Of a stretch of DNA of 64,000 nucleotides, positions 42,100-48,971 are shown piece after piece. Source of the DNA: Myxococcus sp. CA023 (GTDB lineage: Bacteria > Myxococcota > Myxococcia > Myxococcales > Myxococcaceae); contig NZ_JAAEAH010000003.1 in the NCBI RefSeq assembly GCF_010998615.1, positions 1 to 64,000 on the forward strand. Reading direction: 5' to 3'. Under the pieces are notes generated by a model. The model was not told the origin of the DNA. It saw only the letters and a list, made by a program, of their open reading frames with translations, and did no database searches. Position 1 is the first letter of the stretch, and every line of letters starts with the position of its first letter. Position numbers and translations under genes: made by a program.

Positions 42100-42125
42100 T
42101 ATCGGCGGCTGACGACTCCGACGCC

Positions 42126-43121
42126 CTACGTAGCGGTGGACGTAGGCGACTTACGTCGCACCATGAATCCTGCTCGGGGCGCGCTCGTTATTCCCAGCAC
42201 GCTTCCGAGGTGGGGAGCCAGTCGTGCCGCAGCAGCGACGAGTGGTGCCCGACTGGCGTCGTCACCGCGTACCGTCGAATACAACGAGCTTGGGCCCTTC
42301 GACACGAAGAAGAATGGCAACTTTCGCAGGTTCTCCGGAACACACCGGCCCGTCATGCGGCCCCAGGAAACTGTCGGCTGGTCCTTCTCAGCAACGCCGT
42401 CTTCGCCGACGAAGTTGACGCTCGTGTTTGCTCGCCAGAAGGTGTCGTCGAGCGTGATGCACCCCGCCCGATCGTCTTTGCCGGGGAACGCAGGGGCGAA
42501 GCCCAAGACCAGCGCCGCCTTGGTGCCGTTCGTCTGGACGAGGCTCGACAGGAGCTGCACGAAGGTGTCAGTCAGCGAGTGCTCCATCCACGAACGCACG
42601 TCCTCGCGCACCCGGTTCTTGATCTTATTGTAGGTTGTATCCATCCCGTTCGTCGTCACGATCGCGGTGAAGTCAACATGCGCCGCTGTCGACCCATAGG
42701 TGAGCTGCCCGTTGGTTGCCGCCCTCAGCATTTCACCTGCGAGGGACCACCAGTTTTCATAGGGGTTGGCGAAATAATTGCCCTGCGCGACCCACTGCTT
42801 CTGGATGTCGTCCCCAATGGGGAGATGTATGGGGAATTCCTCGGCGCTTGCGTTCAGCGCGATTGTGACTACAGGGACGGGCCGCTCATTATGGGGCAGC
42901 CCGAAGCCAAGGACTGGAGGGAAGGGCCGGCTCCCGGGCGGAAAGAACTCCGCGAGCTGCGAGTTCCCCCGAAGTTGGTCTCGATGCTGCTGCGCCTTTG
43001 CGTAGAGCGTGGCGAATTGTTGCCGTTCCATTCGTACAGCGTACCTGATGCAGCCGTTGTTCGCTTGCCCTAGCCGCAACAGGACTGAGATGCCGTGAGT
43101 CTCGGTAAAGCGTTTGCGCAT
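42126..43121 (-). CDS. Unknown protein, possibly uracil-DNA-glycosylase-like fold
   Basis: Protein of up to 331 residues; an internal ATG at 43031 (MERQQFATLYAKAQ) is the more likely start, as residues before it look unstructured, though no good ribosome site precedes either. Motifs VPVVTIALNASAEEF, a block with NPYENWWSLAGEML and STAAHVDFTAIVTTN recall the spacing of the uracil-DNA glycosylase superfamily (strand-GLNPS, then HxDL), but the match is by eye and weak. Codon use and GC are lower than the chromosomal average, as in the neighbouring genes, suggesting acquisition. It may be a defence or DNA-modification accessory gene; function is not assigned. Confidence 0.6.
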   Translation of the reverse strand: MRKRFTETHGISVLLRLGQANNGCIRYAVRMERQQFATLYAKAQQHRDQLRGNSQLAEFFPPGSRPFPPVLGFGLPHNERPVPVVTIALNASAEEFPIHLPIGDDIQKQWVAQGNYFANPYENWWSLAGEMLRAATNGQLTYGSTAAHVDFTAIVTTNGMDTTYNKIKNRVREDVRSWMEHSLTDTFVQLLSSLVQTNGTKAALVLGFAPAFPGKDDRAGCITLDDTFWRANTSVNFVGEDGVAEKDQPTVSWGRMTGRCVPENLRKLPFFFVSKGPSSLYSTVRGDDASRAPLVAAAARLAPHLGSVLGITSAPRAGFMVRRKSPTSTAT

Positions 43122-43201
43122 GGGGAGGGGGCTGGCGGTAGCAGCGGGGTGAAGCGCATCCGTTGAATCCTTTCACGCGAAATCTACCTTGACGCTCACC
43201 G

Positions 43202-43381
43202 ATGCAAGGTGATGGTTCGTTGCCATCAGAATTGATGGTTGATGGCTTGGCTCCTGCCGGCTCGTCAGAAGGCCTTCAATGGAAACAGGGGGTTACGCGC
43301 TCGGAAGAGCTGGCGCAAAACGTGAATTGGGCCGCTCCGTCTGCCGAACGGGCAAAGGATGGACGAGATGGCCAACAGTGA
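43202..43381 (+). CDS. Possible small protein, 59 residues
   Basis: ATG 43202 to TGA 43381 reads MQGDGSLPSELMVDGLAPAG and ends RAKDGRDGQQ. The stop overlaps the start region of the next small ORF, which would couple their translation. No ribosome site precedes the ATG and no family is recognised, so this is only a candidate. Confidence 0.25.
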   Translation: MQGDGSLPSELMVDGLAPAGSSEGLQWKQGVTRSEELAQNVNWAAPSAERAKDGRDGQQ

Positions 43382-43559
43382 AGTGATGGCGAAGTCGATC
43401 AAGGTGGCGGTGGATGTCTCGAGGGGGATCGCTGTACATGCGAAGGGCGATCCCGCAACGATCGTCGCGGTGGGGGCTGCCGCTGGAGTGGCGTTCTTGG
43501 CGATCTCTGTTGGAGCTGCTGTCTGGTACGGGGCCCGCGCTGCCTGGGACCAGTCCTGA
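43368..43559 (+). CDS. Small single-pass membrane protein
   Basis: Sixty-three residues from MANSEVMAKS; an in-frame ATG at 43359 would add three residues but AAAGGA is better spaced for 43368. A basic amphipathic N-terminal helix is followed by one hydrophobic helix, TIVAVGAAAGVAFLAISVGA, then VWYGARAAWDQS. It may be a membrane peptide, an adaptor or a toxin-like peptide; sequence does not say which. It stands alone in its orientation before the FHA regulator. Confidence 0.5.
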   Translation: MANSEVMAKSIKVAVDVSRGIAVHAKGDPATIVAVGAAAGVAFLAISVGAAVWYGARAAWDQS

Positions 43560-43826
43560 AGGCGTTGTTCACAAAGCCATCAACTGTGACGAGGAACCTG
43601 GATGTCTCTCAACGCCCGCTTGGTGAGTCGAAAGAGTCGTCGCTTATGCGCATGTGGTCGTCGGGCTCTGTTCTGGAGCCCCTCCCGACGGCGGATGCGG
43701 TGGATGCCAGATCACCTAGTGTGCCGTCAGTGTTGGCGGAGGCTGGCTGGGTCGTCCCGGACCCTTCGTGGCTGATGGGCCGTGCAAGCATCCATCAATT
43801 CTGACAGGATTCCATCCGGAGAACCA
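43560..43826. other. Intergenic leader of the FHA-sigma54 regulator
   Basis: No gene is supported in this 267-bp gap. A 79-codon frame exists but has no ribosome site or recognisable sequence. The right end carries GGAGAA, the ribosome site of the following gene, five bases before its ATG. Confidence 0.4.
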
Positions 43827-45419
43827 ATGAGAGACGACCGGAAGCCGACGCGGCCAGCGAAAGTCGAAGAGATCGGAACTGCAAAGCTCCCGCCCCCCAG
43901 GTCCACGGGAGCGCTCCGGTATCTTGAACCGCGCGGGATTCAGATCTCCCGTCGAGGTGAGTCGCCAGTCTATCTTCGTATCTATGAGGACAAGACTTAT
44001 ACCTTTGGCCGCGATTCGGATATGTCGGTGGTTTTTCGCGACGATTCCGTGACGCGCATTCACGGAAAGCTCTCTTGTCGTACTGATGGTCGTTGGGTGT
44101 ACCGCGATCTGGGAAGTCGCAATGGGAGCTTCCTTTCCGAGTACCCGCTCAATGCACCAGATGAGCCACTTGAGCGTATAAAGATAGGCTCCGACACTGT
44201 GGTCTCGGTCGGTCATTCAGTGCTACTCGCGAACGCTGGAAGGATCACCTTTGTTCTAGAACTCCCATCAGAGCAGACGTTTGTCGGAAAGATTGGGACG
44301 AAGTCTCCAGTCACCGAGCGACTGAACATGGCGGTTCTTGAGGCCTCTCTGAATAGACTCCCTGTGTTCCTCCTCGGCCAGACTGGGTCGGGGAAGAGCT
44401 ACCTTGCTCGAAAGGTCCATGAACTTAGTGAGTTGGGGGGCGCGTTTTCCTCGGTGAACTGTGCAGCACTCCCCGATAATGCCGACGCAATCCGCAGCGA
44501 GTTGCTTGGGCACGTGAAAGGGGCATTCACAGGTGCAAGCGAAGAACGCTTGGGAAAGATACCCTATGCGAACGATGGCACGCTGTTTCTCGACGAGGTC
44601 GAGTCGATGCCGGTCGAGGCTCAGCGCTTCTTTCTCGACGTCCTGGATGGAAACTCAGACTATGCGCCGTTGGGGGCTCCCGCTGGGAGGAAATATGAGC
44701 GGCCTCGCTTCCGGCTGATCTCTGCCTCCAAGGTGCCTCTCGCGGGTAGCGGACTTCGAAACGATCTGTGCCATCGTTTAAGTCTCGGGAGCATCGTTCG
44801 GGTACCGACGCTTGAGGAACGTCGCGACGACATTCCGTTACTCGTGCAGACGTTCGTAAGACGACTTCGCTCCGAACAGCACTTGGACGTCCAAGTCGGT
44901 CTTCAGGCGCTTGAGTTGCTTCAGAGGCAGCCCTGGCCGGGTAATGTGAGAGAACTTGAGGGGGTAGTGTGGACCGTTGCGGAAAGGGCACGGAGTCGGC
45001 GCACTCTAATGAAGCGGAAGGATGCGTATATTGAGGCAAGGAAGACCTCTCTGAGCCTTAGCCTCGATGAGATTCAGAAGGCTCTGCAGAGCTCGCCACC
45101 CGAGCAAGTTGAGTACGCGGCGCAGCCTCCAACGCAGGTGGAACTTTCGTTCGAGTTGCTCTCGGAGCATCTTGAGGCGCGGGCTCTCGCCTTCGGGGGC
45201 GATGTCGAGGTGATGACGGAGATGGCATTGCCGAAGTTGGAAGCGCCGGTGAGGAAACGCCCGACTGACCTGACGCGAGAGGATCTGGTGGCTGCACTAA
45301 CGCGGAGTGGCTGGGGGATCGAGCGAACGGCGAAGCAACTCGGCATTGCGGTGAACACGCTGAAGTCGAAGATGGAACGGCTCGGTATTCCGCGGCCCTC
45401 GGCGCGGGGACAACGATGA
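43827..45419 (+). CDS. FHA-domain sigma54-dependent transcriptional activator
   Basis: Protein of 530 residues. Residues of about 50-130 are an FHA domain (FGRDSDMSVVFRDDSVTRIH, LGSRNGSF), which binds phosphothreonine and thus links the activator to Ser/Thr kinases. Residues of about 160-400 are the sigma54 AAA+ domain with Walker A GQTGSGKS, the sigma54-contact loop GAFTGA and DGTLFLDEV. The C-terminus ends in a Fis-type helix-turn-helix (EDLVAALTRSGWGIERTAKQ). This architecture is frequent in myxobacteria. Start ATG 43827 has GGAGAA five bases upstream; the longer frame is not needed. GC is lower than in flanking chromosome. Targets are unknown; eCIS control is possible but unsupported. Confidence 0.92.
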   Translation: MRDDRKPTRPAKVEEIGTAKLPPPRSTGALRYLEPRGIQISRRGESPVYLRIYEDKTYTFGRDSDMSVVFRDDSVTRIHGKLSCRTDGRWVYRDLGSRNGSFLSEYPLNAPDEPLERIKIGSDTVVSVGHSVLLANAGRITFVLELPSEQTFVGKIGTKSPVTERLNMAVLEASLNRLPVFLLGQTGSGKSYLARKVHELSELGGAFSSVNCAALPDNADAIRSELLGHVKGAFTGASEERLGKIPYANDGTLFLDEVESMPVEAQRFFLDVLDGNSDYAPLGAPAGRKYERPRFRLISASKVPLAGSGLRNDLCHRLSLGSIVRVPTLEERRDDIPLLVQTFVRRLRSEQHLDVQVGLQALELLQRQPWPGNVRELEGVVWTVAERARSRRTLMKRKDAYIEARKTSLSLSLDEIQKALQSSPPEQVEYAAQPPTQVELSFELLSEHLEARALAFGGDVEVMTEMALPKLEAPVRKRPTDLTREDLVAALTRSGWGIERTAKQLGIAVNTLKSKMERLGIPRPSARGQR

Positions 45420-45631
45420 AGGAGCGCGATACCTTGGGTGCTCGGCTTGCGCTTTGATGGCAGTTAGCTGAGACGCGCCCCGACGTCGAACATCCGTCCG
45501 CCACCACAGAGGCTGCGGAAGCAGGCGACTCGCAGCCTCACATCACCCCTTCAGGGTAGTAGGTACACTTCCCTGGAACTTTGACTATGTCTGGCTCTTG
45601 TTGCCTTGAACAGCAAGGAAGTGCATGGGTT
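45420..45631. other. Intergenic gap with a hairpin after the FHA regulator
   Basis: GGCTGCG and CGCAGCC at about 45511-45536 form a 7-bp stem with a 13-nt loop, a possible terminator without T-run. No gene is supported in the gap. The right part is the leader of the truncated GHKL gene. Confidence 0.35.
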
Positions 45632-45803
45632 ATGAACAAGTCAGCTCGATTTAAAGTGGATCCTCGGCTTGCATCACTCTTGGGCGAAGGTTATCGCTCG
45701 TCTGAGGAGGCGCTGAAGGAACTCGTGGATAATGCTTGGGACGCTGATGCAGAGGTGGTTAGAGTTCAGTTGCCCCATCATGTAACGCCGGGTTCAATTG
45801 TTA
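45632..45803 (+). pseudogene. GHKL/Hsp90-type ATPase gene, truncated by an IS fragment
   Basis: ATG 45632 opens MNKSARFKVDPRLASLLGEG, then YRSSEEALKELVDNAWDADA, the N-box region of the GHKL ATPase fold used by MORC/HSP90-like proteins. The sequence continues to VRVQLPHHVTPGSIVKD and then runs straight into an IS5-type transposase frame. The rest of the ATPase, including the DxGxG motif, is missing from the window. Related ATPases often belong to phage-defence or DNA-repair gene sets, so this may be a lost defence gene; that is inference. Confidence 0.7.
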
Positions 45804-46274
45804 AAGACCGGCCCGAACCCCACGGACAGAGGGAAGAAAGGCACCAAGCACCATGTCGTGACGGACCGGAAGGGCAGTCCGCTGGCAGTGCTGCTTTCCG
45901 CAGCGAACGTCCACGACAAGAAGTGCGCTCTGCCGCTCCTCGATGCCATCCCCTCCGTGCACAACGGGCGCCGAGGCCGGCCACGAAGGCGCCCGGAGAA
46001 GGGGCATGGCGACAAGGGCTACGACTTCAAGGACATCCGGCGAGGGCTCCGGCGGCGACACATCATCCCGCGCATTGCCCGCCGGGGCATCGAGTCGAGC
46101 GAGCGACTGGGGCGGTACCGCTGGGTGGTGGAGCGCACACTGGCATGGCTCCACAACCTCAAGCGGCTGCGAGTGCGCGAGGAGCGTCGGGACGACATCC
46201 ACCTCGCCCTCCTCCAGTTGGGCTGCAGCCTCATCCTGCTGAGGAGGCTTGCCCGGCATTATTGAAAGGAGTTC
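45798..46274 (+). mobile_element. IS5-family element, 3' part with truncated transposase
   Basis: The frame 45798-46265 encodes the C-terminal 155 residues of an IS5-type (IS427/IS1031-like) transposase OrfB: KTGPNPTDRGKKGTKHHVVT, the second acidic residue in GHGDKGYDFKD, and the glutamate in RYRWVVERTLAWL. The first catalytic Asp and everything before it are absent, so the enzyme is dead. The right end is intact: after the stop, ATTGAAAGGAGTTC to 46274 is the terminal inverted repeat, as judged from the related 46-bp element at 46899. The left break lies inside the GHKL gene. Confidence 0.8.
46242..46274. repeat. 33-bp direct repeat, copy 1 (second copy at 46912-46944)
   Basis: The last 33 bp of the IS5-type fragment recur exactly at 46912-46944 inside the 46-bp relic. 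The two copies bracket the DUF1993 gene, so recombination between them would delete it. Confidence 0.85.
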
Positions 46275-46373
46275 GCCACGGACGGCTTCGAACGCCCGGT
46301 TCTTGCTGCCGTGGTCGTTCGGGCGCATGCTGAAAAGGCGGAAACGCGAGCGCCAGAAAGCGAGGGAAATCCG
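46275..46373. other. Leader of the DUF1993 gene
   Basis: Short non-coding stretch between the IS end and the DUF1993 start. An upstream-extended frame exists but begins inside it without a ribosome site. Confidence 0.35.
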
Positions 46374-46898
46374 ATGGCGACATCACTCTACGACCTCAGC
46401 GTGCCCACCTTCCTGCAGACCGTGAGGGCCGTCGCAGGCTTTCTCGACCGTGCGGCCAAGCACTGCGCTGAGACGGGTGTTGATCCCGACGACTTCGTGA
46501 ACGCGCGCCTTTTCGACGACATGGCGCCCTTCCACTTTCAGGTCGAAGCCACATGTCACCATTCCGTGTGGGGGGTGGAAGCCCTTAAGACCGGTGTGTT
46601 CGCCCCGCCGGCCTTAGTCGGACCGGTCCCTTTCGCCGACCTGCAGGCGATGATCGGCAAAGCGGAAGTGGCGCTGGAGGCGTTCACGCCCGACGAGGTT
46701 GACCAATGCGCGGGCAAGGACCTGGACCTTCAGATCGGGCCGCGGAGGCTCGCCTTCACGTCGGAGACGTTCATTCTCTCGTTTTCCTTGCCGAACTTCC
46801 ATTTCCACGCCGTCACTGCCTACGACATCCTCCGCTCGCGCGGTGTACCGCTCGGCAAGCGTGATTACGAAGGCCGGCTGCGCACTAGATCAGCCTAA
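46374..46898 (+). CDS. DUF1993 domain-containing protein
   Basis: Protein of 174 residues of the DUF1993 family, a DinB-like four-helix metal-binding fold of unknown function. Recognisable segments are LSVPTFLQTVRAVAGFLDRA, ARLFDDMAPFHFQVEATCHH and the end TAYDILRSRGVPLGKRDYEG. Start MATSLYDL at 46374 matches the family start. The TAA stop at 46896-46898 is also the left target-site copy of a 46-bp IS relic, so the last few residues may have been altered by that insertion. The gene sits between two IS fragments and is probably a mobile-strip passenger. Confidence 0.85.
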   Translation: MATSLYDLSVPTFLQTVRAVAGFLDRAAKHCAETGVDPDDFVNARLFDDMAPFHFQVEATCHHSVWGVEALKTGVFAPPALVGPVPFADLQAMIGKAEVALEAFTPDEVDQCAGKDLDLQIGPRRLAFTSETFILSFSLPNFHFHAVTAYDILRSRGVPLGKRDYEGRLRTRSA

Positions 46899-46944
46899 GA
46901 ACTCCTTTGAAAGGAGGCTTGCCCGGCATTATTGAAAGGAGTTC
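46899..46944. mobile_element. 46-bp internally deleted IS relic (MITE-like)
   Basis: GAACTCCTTT at 46899-46908 and AAAGGAGTTC at 46935-46944 are perfect 10-bp inverted ends, and the element is flanked by direct TAA copies (46896-46898 and 46945-46947). TNA-type 3-bp duplications are known for IS1031-like members of the IS5 family. The inner sequence equals the right end of the transposase fragment at 45798-46274. Confidence 0.75.
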
Positions 46945-46947
46945 TAA

Positions 46948-47097
46948 GTTGCGCGGGCAGCTCGCGCCCGAAAAGGATGCAGGCCTTCGAAGCCTTGGCA
47001 CCCCTTGGACGTAACTGACTGATCGTCTGTGAATCTGTCTGGACGACTCGAGCCTCGACGCGAACCGCGCCAACCGCTTGGTTCAGATGGGAAATTA
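46948..47097. other. Non-coding stretch between IS relic and selC
   Basis: Nothing is supported here except a short frame fragment (LRGQLAPEKDAGLRSLG) that could be the end of a lost gene. It lies immediately 3' of the tRNA-Sec gene, where an integrated element would join the chromosome. Confidence 0.3.
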
Positions 47098-47196
47098 TGG
47101 CGGTAGGGCACGGGAATCGAACTCGCCAGGGACGCCTCTCGGCGCCCCTCATCGGTTTTGAAGACCGAGCCGGCCACCAGGTCCGGAGGCCCTACC
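47098..47196 (-). tRNA. selC: tRNA-Sec (anticodon TCA)
   Basis: The minus-strand sequence folds as a selenocysteine tRNA of 99 nt including an encoded CCA (47098-47100). It has an 8-bp acceptor stem (GGTAGGGC pairing with GCCCTACC), a long extra arm (GGGGCGCCGAGAGGCGTCCC), an anticodon loop with TCA between GGTCT and AAACC, and a T arm with GTTCGATTC. The long acceptor and variable arms separate it from serine tRNA. It decodes UGA as selenocysteine with SelA and SelB. selC is a frequent integration site for mobile DNA, and the decayed strip abuts its 3' end. Confidence 0.93.
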
Positions 47197-47248
47197 GTTA
47201 GCGATTAACGCCGGACCCTCCGGACTCCGTCAACCAAGGGCCACGGGC

Positions 47249-47890
47249 TCACCGGACCTTCTTCTGCGCCCGGCCCGCCTTCAACCCAGGCAATCCCTTC
47301 ACCAACGTCGTCACCAGCACCTGCGTCAGCTCGTCCGCGGGCGTGCCCGGGAACCCCGTGCACGTGAGCCTCAAGCTCACGATGCCGTGAACCCCCGCCC
47401 ACAGCACCTCCGCGAGCTGCTCCGGCTTCGTGCCTTCCTCCAGCCTCCCGGCCGACAGCAGGTCCACGAACACCTGCACCAGCACTCCGAATGACCTTGG
47501 GCCCGGGCCCTCCGGGTGGTCCCCGAACAACGCCGTGGAGAGCTTCGCGTCCTCCATGAAGATCAGCCGGTACGTCTCCGGGTGCTCCATTCCAAATCGG
47601 ACGTAGGCCTCCGCGAGCTTGGGCAGGCGCTCCAGCGGGTCCTCCACCTGGGCCGCGGGCTCCAGCATGGCCAGCAGCTCCTGGAAGCCGCGCACGCACA
47701 GCTCCTTCGCGATGGCCTCCCGGTTCTCGAAGTGGAGGTAGAGCGTCGCCGGCGCGTACTCCACCGCGTCCGCCAGCTTGCGCATCGAGAGGGCAGGGAA
47801 GCCCTCCTTCACCACGATGTCCCGGGCGACTCGCAGAATCTGCTCGCGCAGTTCCGCCCGCTGTCGCTCCTTCCGCTCCGCAATCCCCAT
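47249..47890 (-). CDS. TetR-family transcriptional regulator
   Basis: Protein of 213 residues. The N-terminal TetR helix-turn-helix is clear: ILRVARDIVVKEGFPALSMR, KLADAVEYAPATLYLHFENR, and the end of the domain EAIAKELCVRG. The C-terminal ligand domain is of the TetR_C_13/WHG kind (AEVLWAGVHGIVSLRLTCTG). Start MGIAERKER at 47890 fits other members; a longer frame runs into the operator. It is divergent from a sugar-epimerase-like gene with two palindromes in between, so it most likely represses that gene and itself. Confidence 0.92.
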   Translation of the reverse strand: MGIAERKERQRAELREQILRVARDIVVKEGFPALSMRKLADAVEYAPATLYLHFENREAIAKELCVRGFQELLAMLEPAAQVEDPLERLPKLAEAYVRFGMEHPETYRLIFMEDAKLSTALFGDHPEGPGPRSFGVLVQVFVDLLSAGRLEEGTKPEQLAEVLWAGVHGIVSLRLTCTGFPGTPADELTQVLVTTLVKGLPGLKAGRAQKKVR

Positions 47891-47932
47891 GCTCCCAGTG
47901 TAGGCCTTGACCAACTGAACGCCCAGCAGTAG

Positions 47933-47959
47933 ATGAACGTCGTTCATGAACGGTGTTCA
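47933..47959. promoter_or_regulatory. Double palindrome, probable TetR operator
   Basis: ATGAACGTCGTTCAT (47933-47947) is a perfect 7+1+7 inverted repeat, and TGAACGGTGTTCA (47947-47959) is a second one with 5-bp arms; they overlap by one base. They lie between the divergent TetR and epimerase genes, where a TetR protein that binds as two dimers would be expected. Confidence 0.75.
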
Positions 47960-47993
47960 CAAACCACTCGCCGTTCGGAAAAGGGAGCAGGAT

Positions 47994-48971
47994 ATGGGCA
48001 CGGTTGCGTTGTTCGGCGCCTCGGGCGTCGTCGGACACAGCATCGCGCAGGCGCTGCGGGGGCAGGGGCGGGGCTACCGCGTGGTGGGGCGCTCCCGGGA
48101 GGGACTCCAGCGGGAGTTCGGGGCGGACCCTCAGGCGGAGATCGTCACCTGGAATCCCGATGACATGGCCTCCATCCAGGCCGCGGCCCGGGGTGTCCAG
48201 ACGCTCGTCTACCTGGTGGGCGTTCCCTACTGGCAGTTCCACCTCCACCCGGAGCTGATGAAGCGCACGCTCGACGCCGCCATCGCCGAGGGCGTGGAGC
48301 GCATCGTCTTCATCGCCAGTGTGTACCCCTACGGCCGGCCTCGCACGGACGTCGTCAACGAGTCCCACCCCCGCGTGCCGCACACGAACAAGGGCCGCTT
48401 GCGCAAGGCTCAGGAGGACCTGCTGCTCGCGGCAGACAAGGCGGGCTCCATCCAAGTCACCATCCTCCGCCTCCCGGACTTCTACGGCCCGGGCGTGGAG
48501 AACAGCTTCCTCCACCGCGCCTTCGTCGCCGCCTCACAGGGCAAGCGCGCCCAGCTCATTGGCCCCATCGACACACCCCATGAGTTCGTCTACGTGCCCG
48601 ATGTGGGGCCCACCGTGACGGCGCTCATGGACCATCCGGGCGCCTACGGCCGCTTCTGGAACCTCGGGGGCGCGGGCGTCACCTCCCAGGCGGCCCTGGT
48701 GGAGGACATCTACGCCCAGGCTGGCCACCCCGCGAAGTACTCGGTGCTGGGGCCGGGGATGGTGCGCCTCATCGGCCTCTTCAGCCCGTTCATGCGCGAG
48801 CTGGGGGAGATGCACTACCTGCACACCTCGCCCGTCATCATGGACGACTCGGCGCTGCGGGCGCTGCTCGGCGACATCCGGAAGACGCCGTACCGCGACG
48901 GCATCCGCCAGGCGCTCGCGGCGCTCAGTCCAGCCCCCGTTGCCACAGGTCATCCTCATCCAGTCCCATGA
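47994..48971 (+). CDS. NAD-dependent epimerase/dehydratase family protein
   Basis: Extended-SDR protein of 325 residues. The Rossmann motif GASGVVGHSIAQ is at residues 8-19, and the conserved region VERIVFIASVYPYGRPR has Ser and Tyr in the usual order; NKGRLRKAQEDLL carries the lysine in a shifted position. The segment FVYVPDVGPTV and the C-terminal GVTSQAALVEDIYAQAG resemble NmrA/atypical epimerases. Start ATG 47994 is preceded by GGGAG at 6 nt. Probably reacts to a ligand sensed by the divergent TetR. The 3' end overlaps the convergent TPR-zincin gene by 47 bp. Substrate unknown. Confidence 0.88.
   Translation: MGTVALFGASGVVGHSIAQALRGQGRGYRVVGRSREGLQREFGADPQAEIVTWNPDDMASIQAAARGVQTLVYLVGVPYWQFHLHPELMKRTLDAAIAEGVERIVFIASVYPYGRPRTDVVNESHPRVPHTNKGRLRKAQEDLLLAADKAGSIQVTILRLPDFYGPGVENSFLHRAFVAASQGKRAQLIGPIDTPHEFVYVPDVGPTVTALMDHPGAYGRFWNLGGAGVTSQAALVEDIYAQAGHPAKYSVLGPGMVRLIGLFSPFMRELGEMHYLHTSPVIMDDSALRALLGDIRKTPYRDGIRQALAALSPAPVATGHPHPVP

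Noticed and set aside
45581-46333. A single 250-residue protein across the GHKL-IS junction
   Set aside because: It reads GHKL sequence first and then an out-of-frame version of the transposase; the true transposase frame is 45798-46265.
46948-47097. A second copy of the tRNA-Sec 3' end that would mark an att site
   Set aside because: No duplicate of the T arm and acceptor end was seen here or elsewhere in the window.
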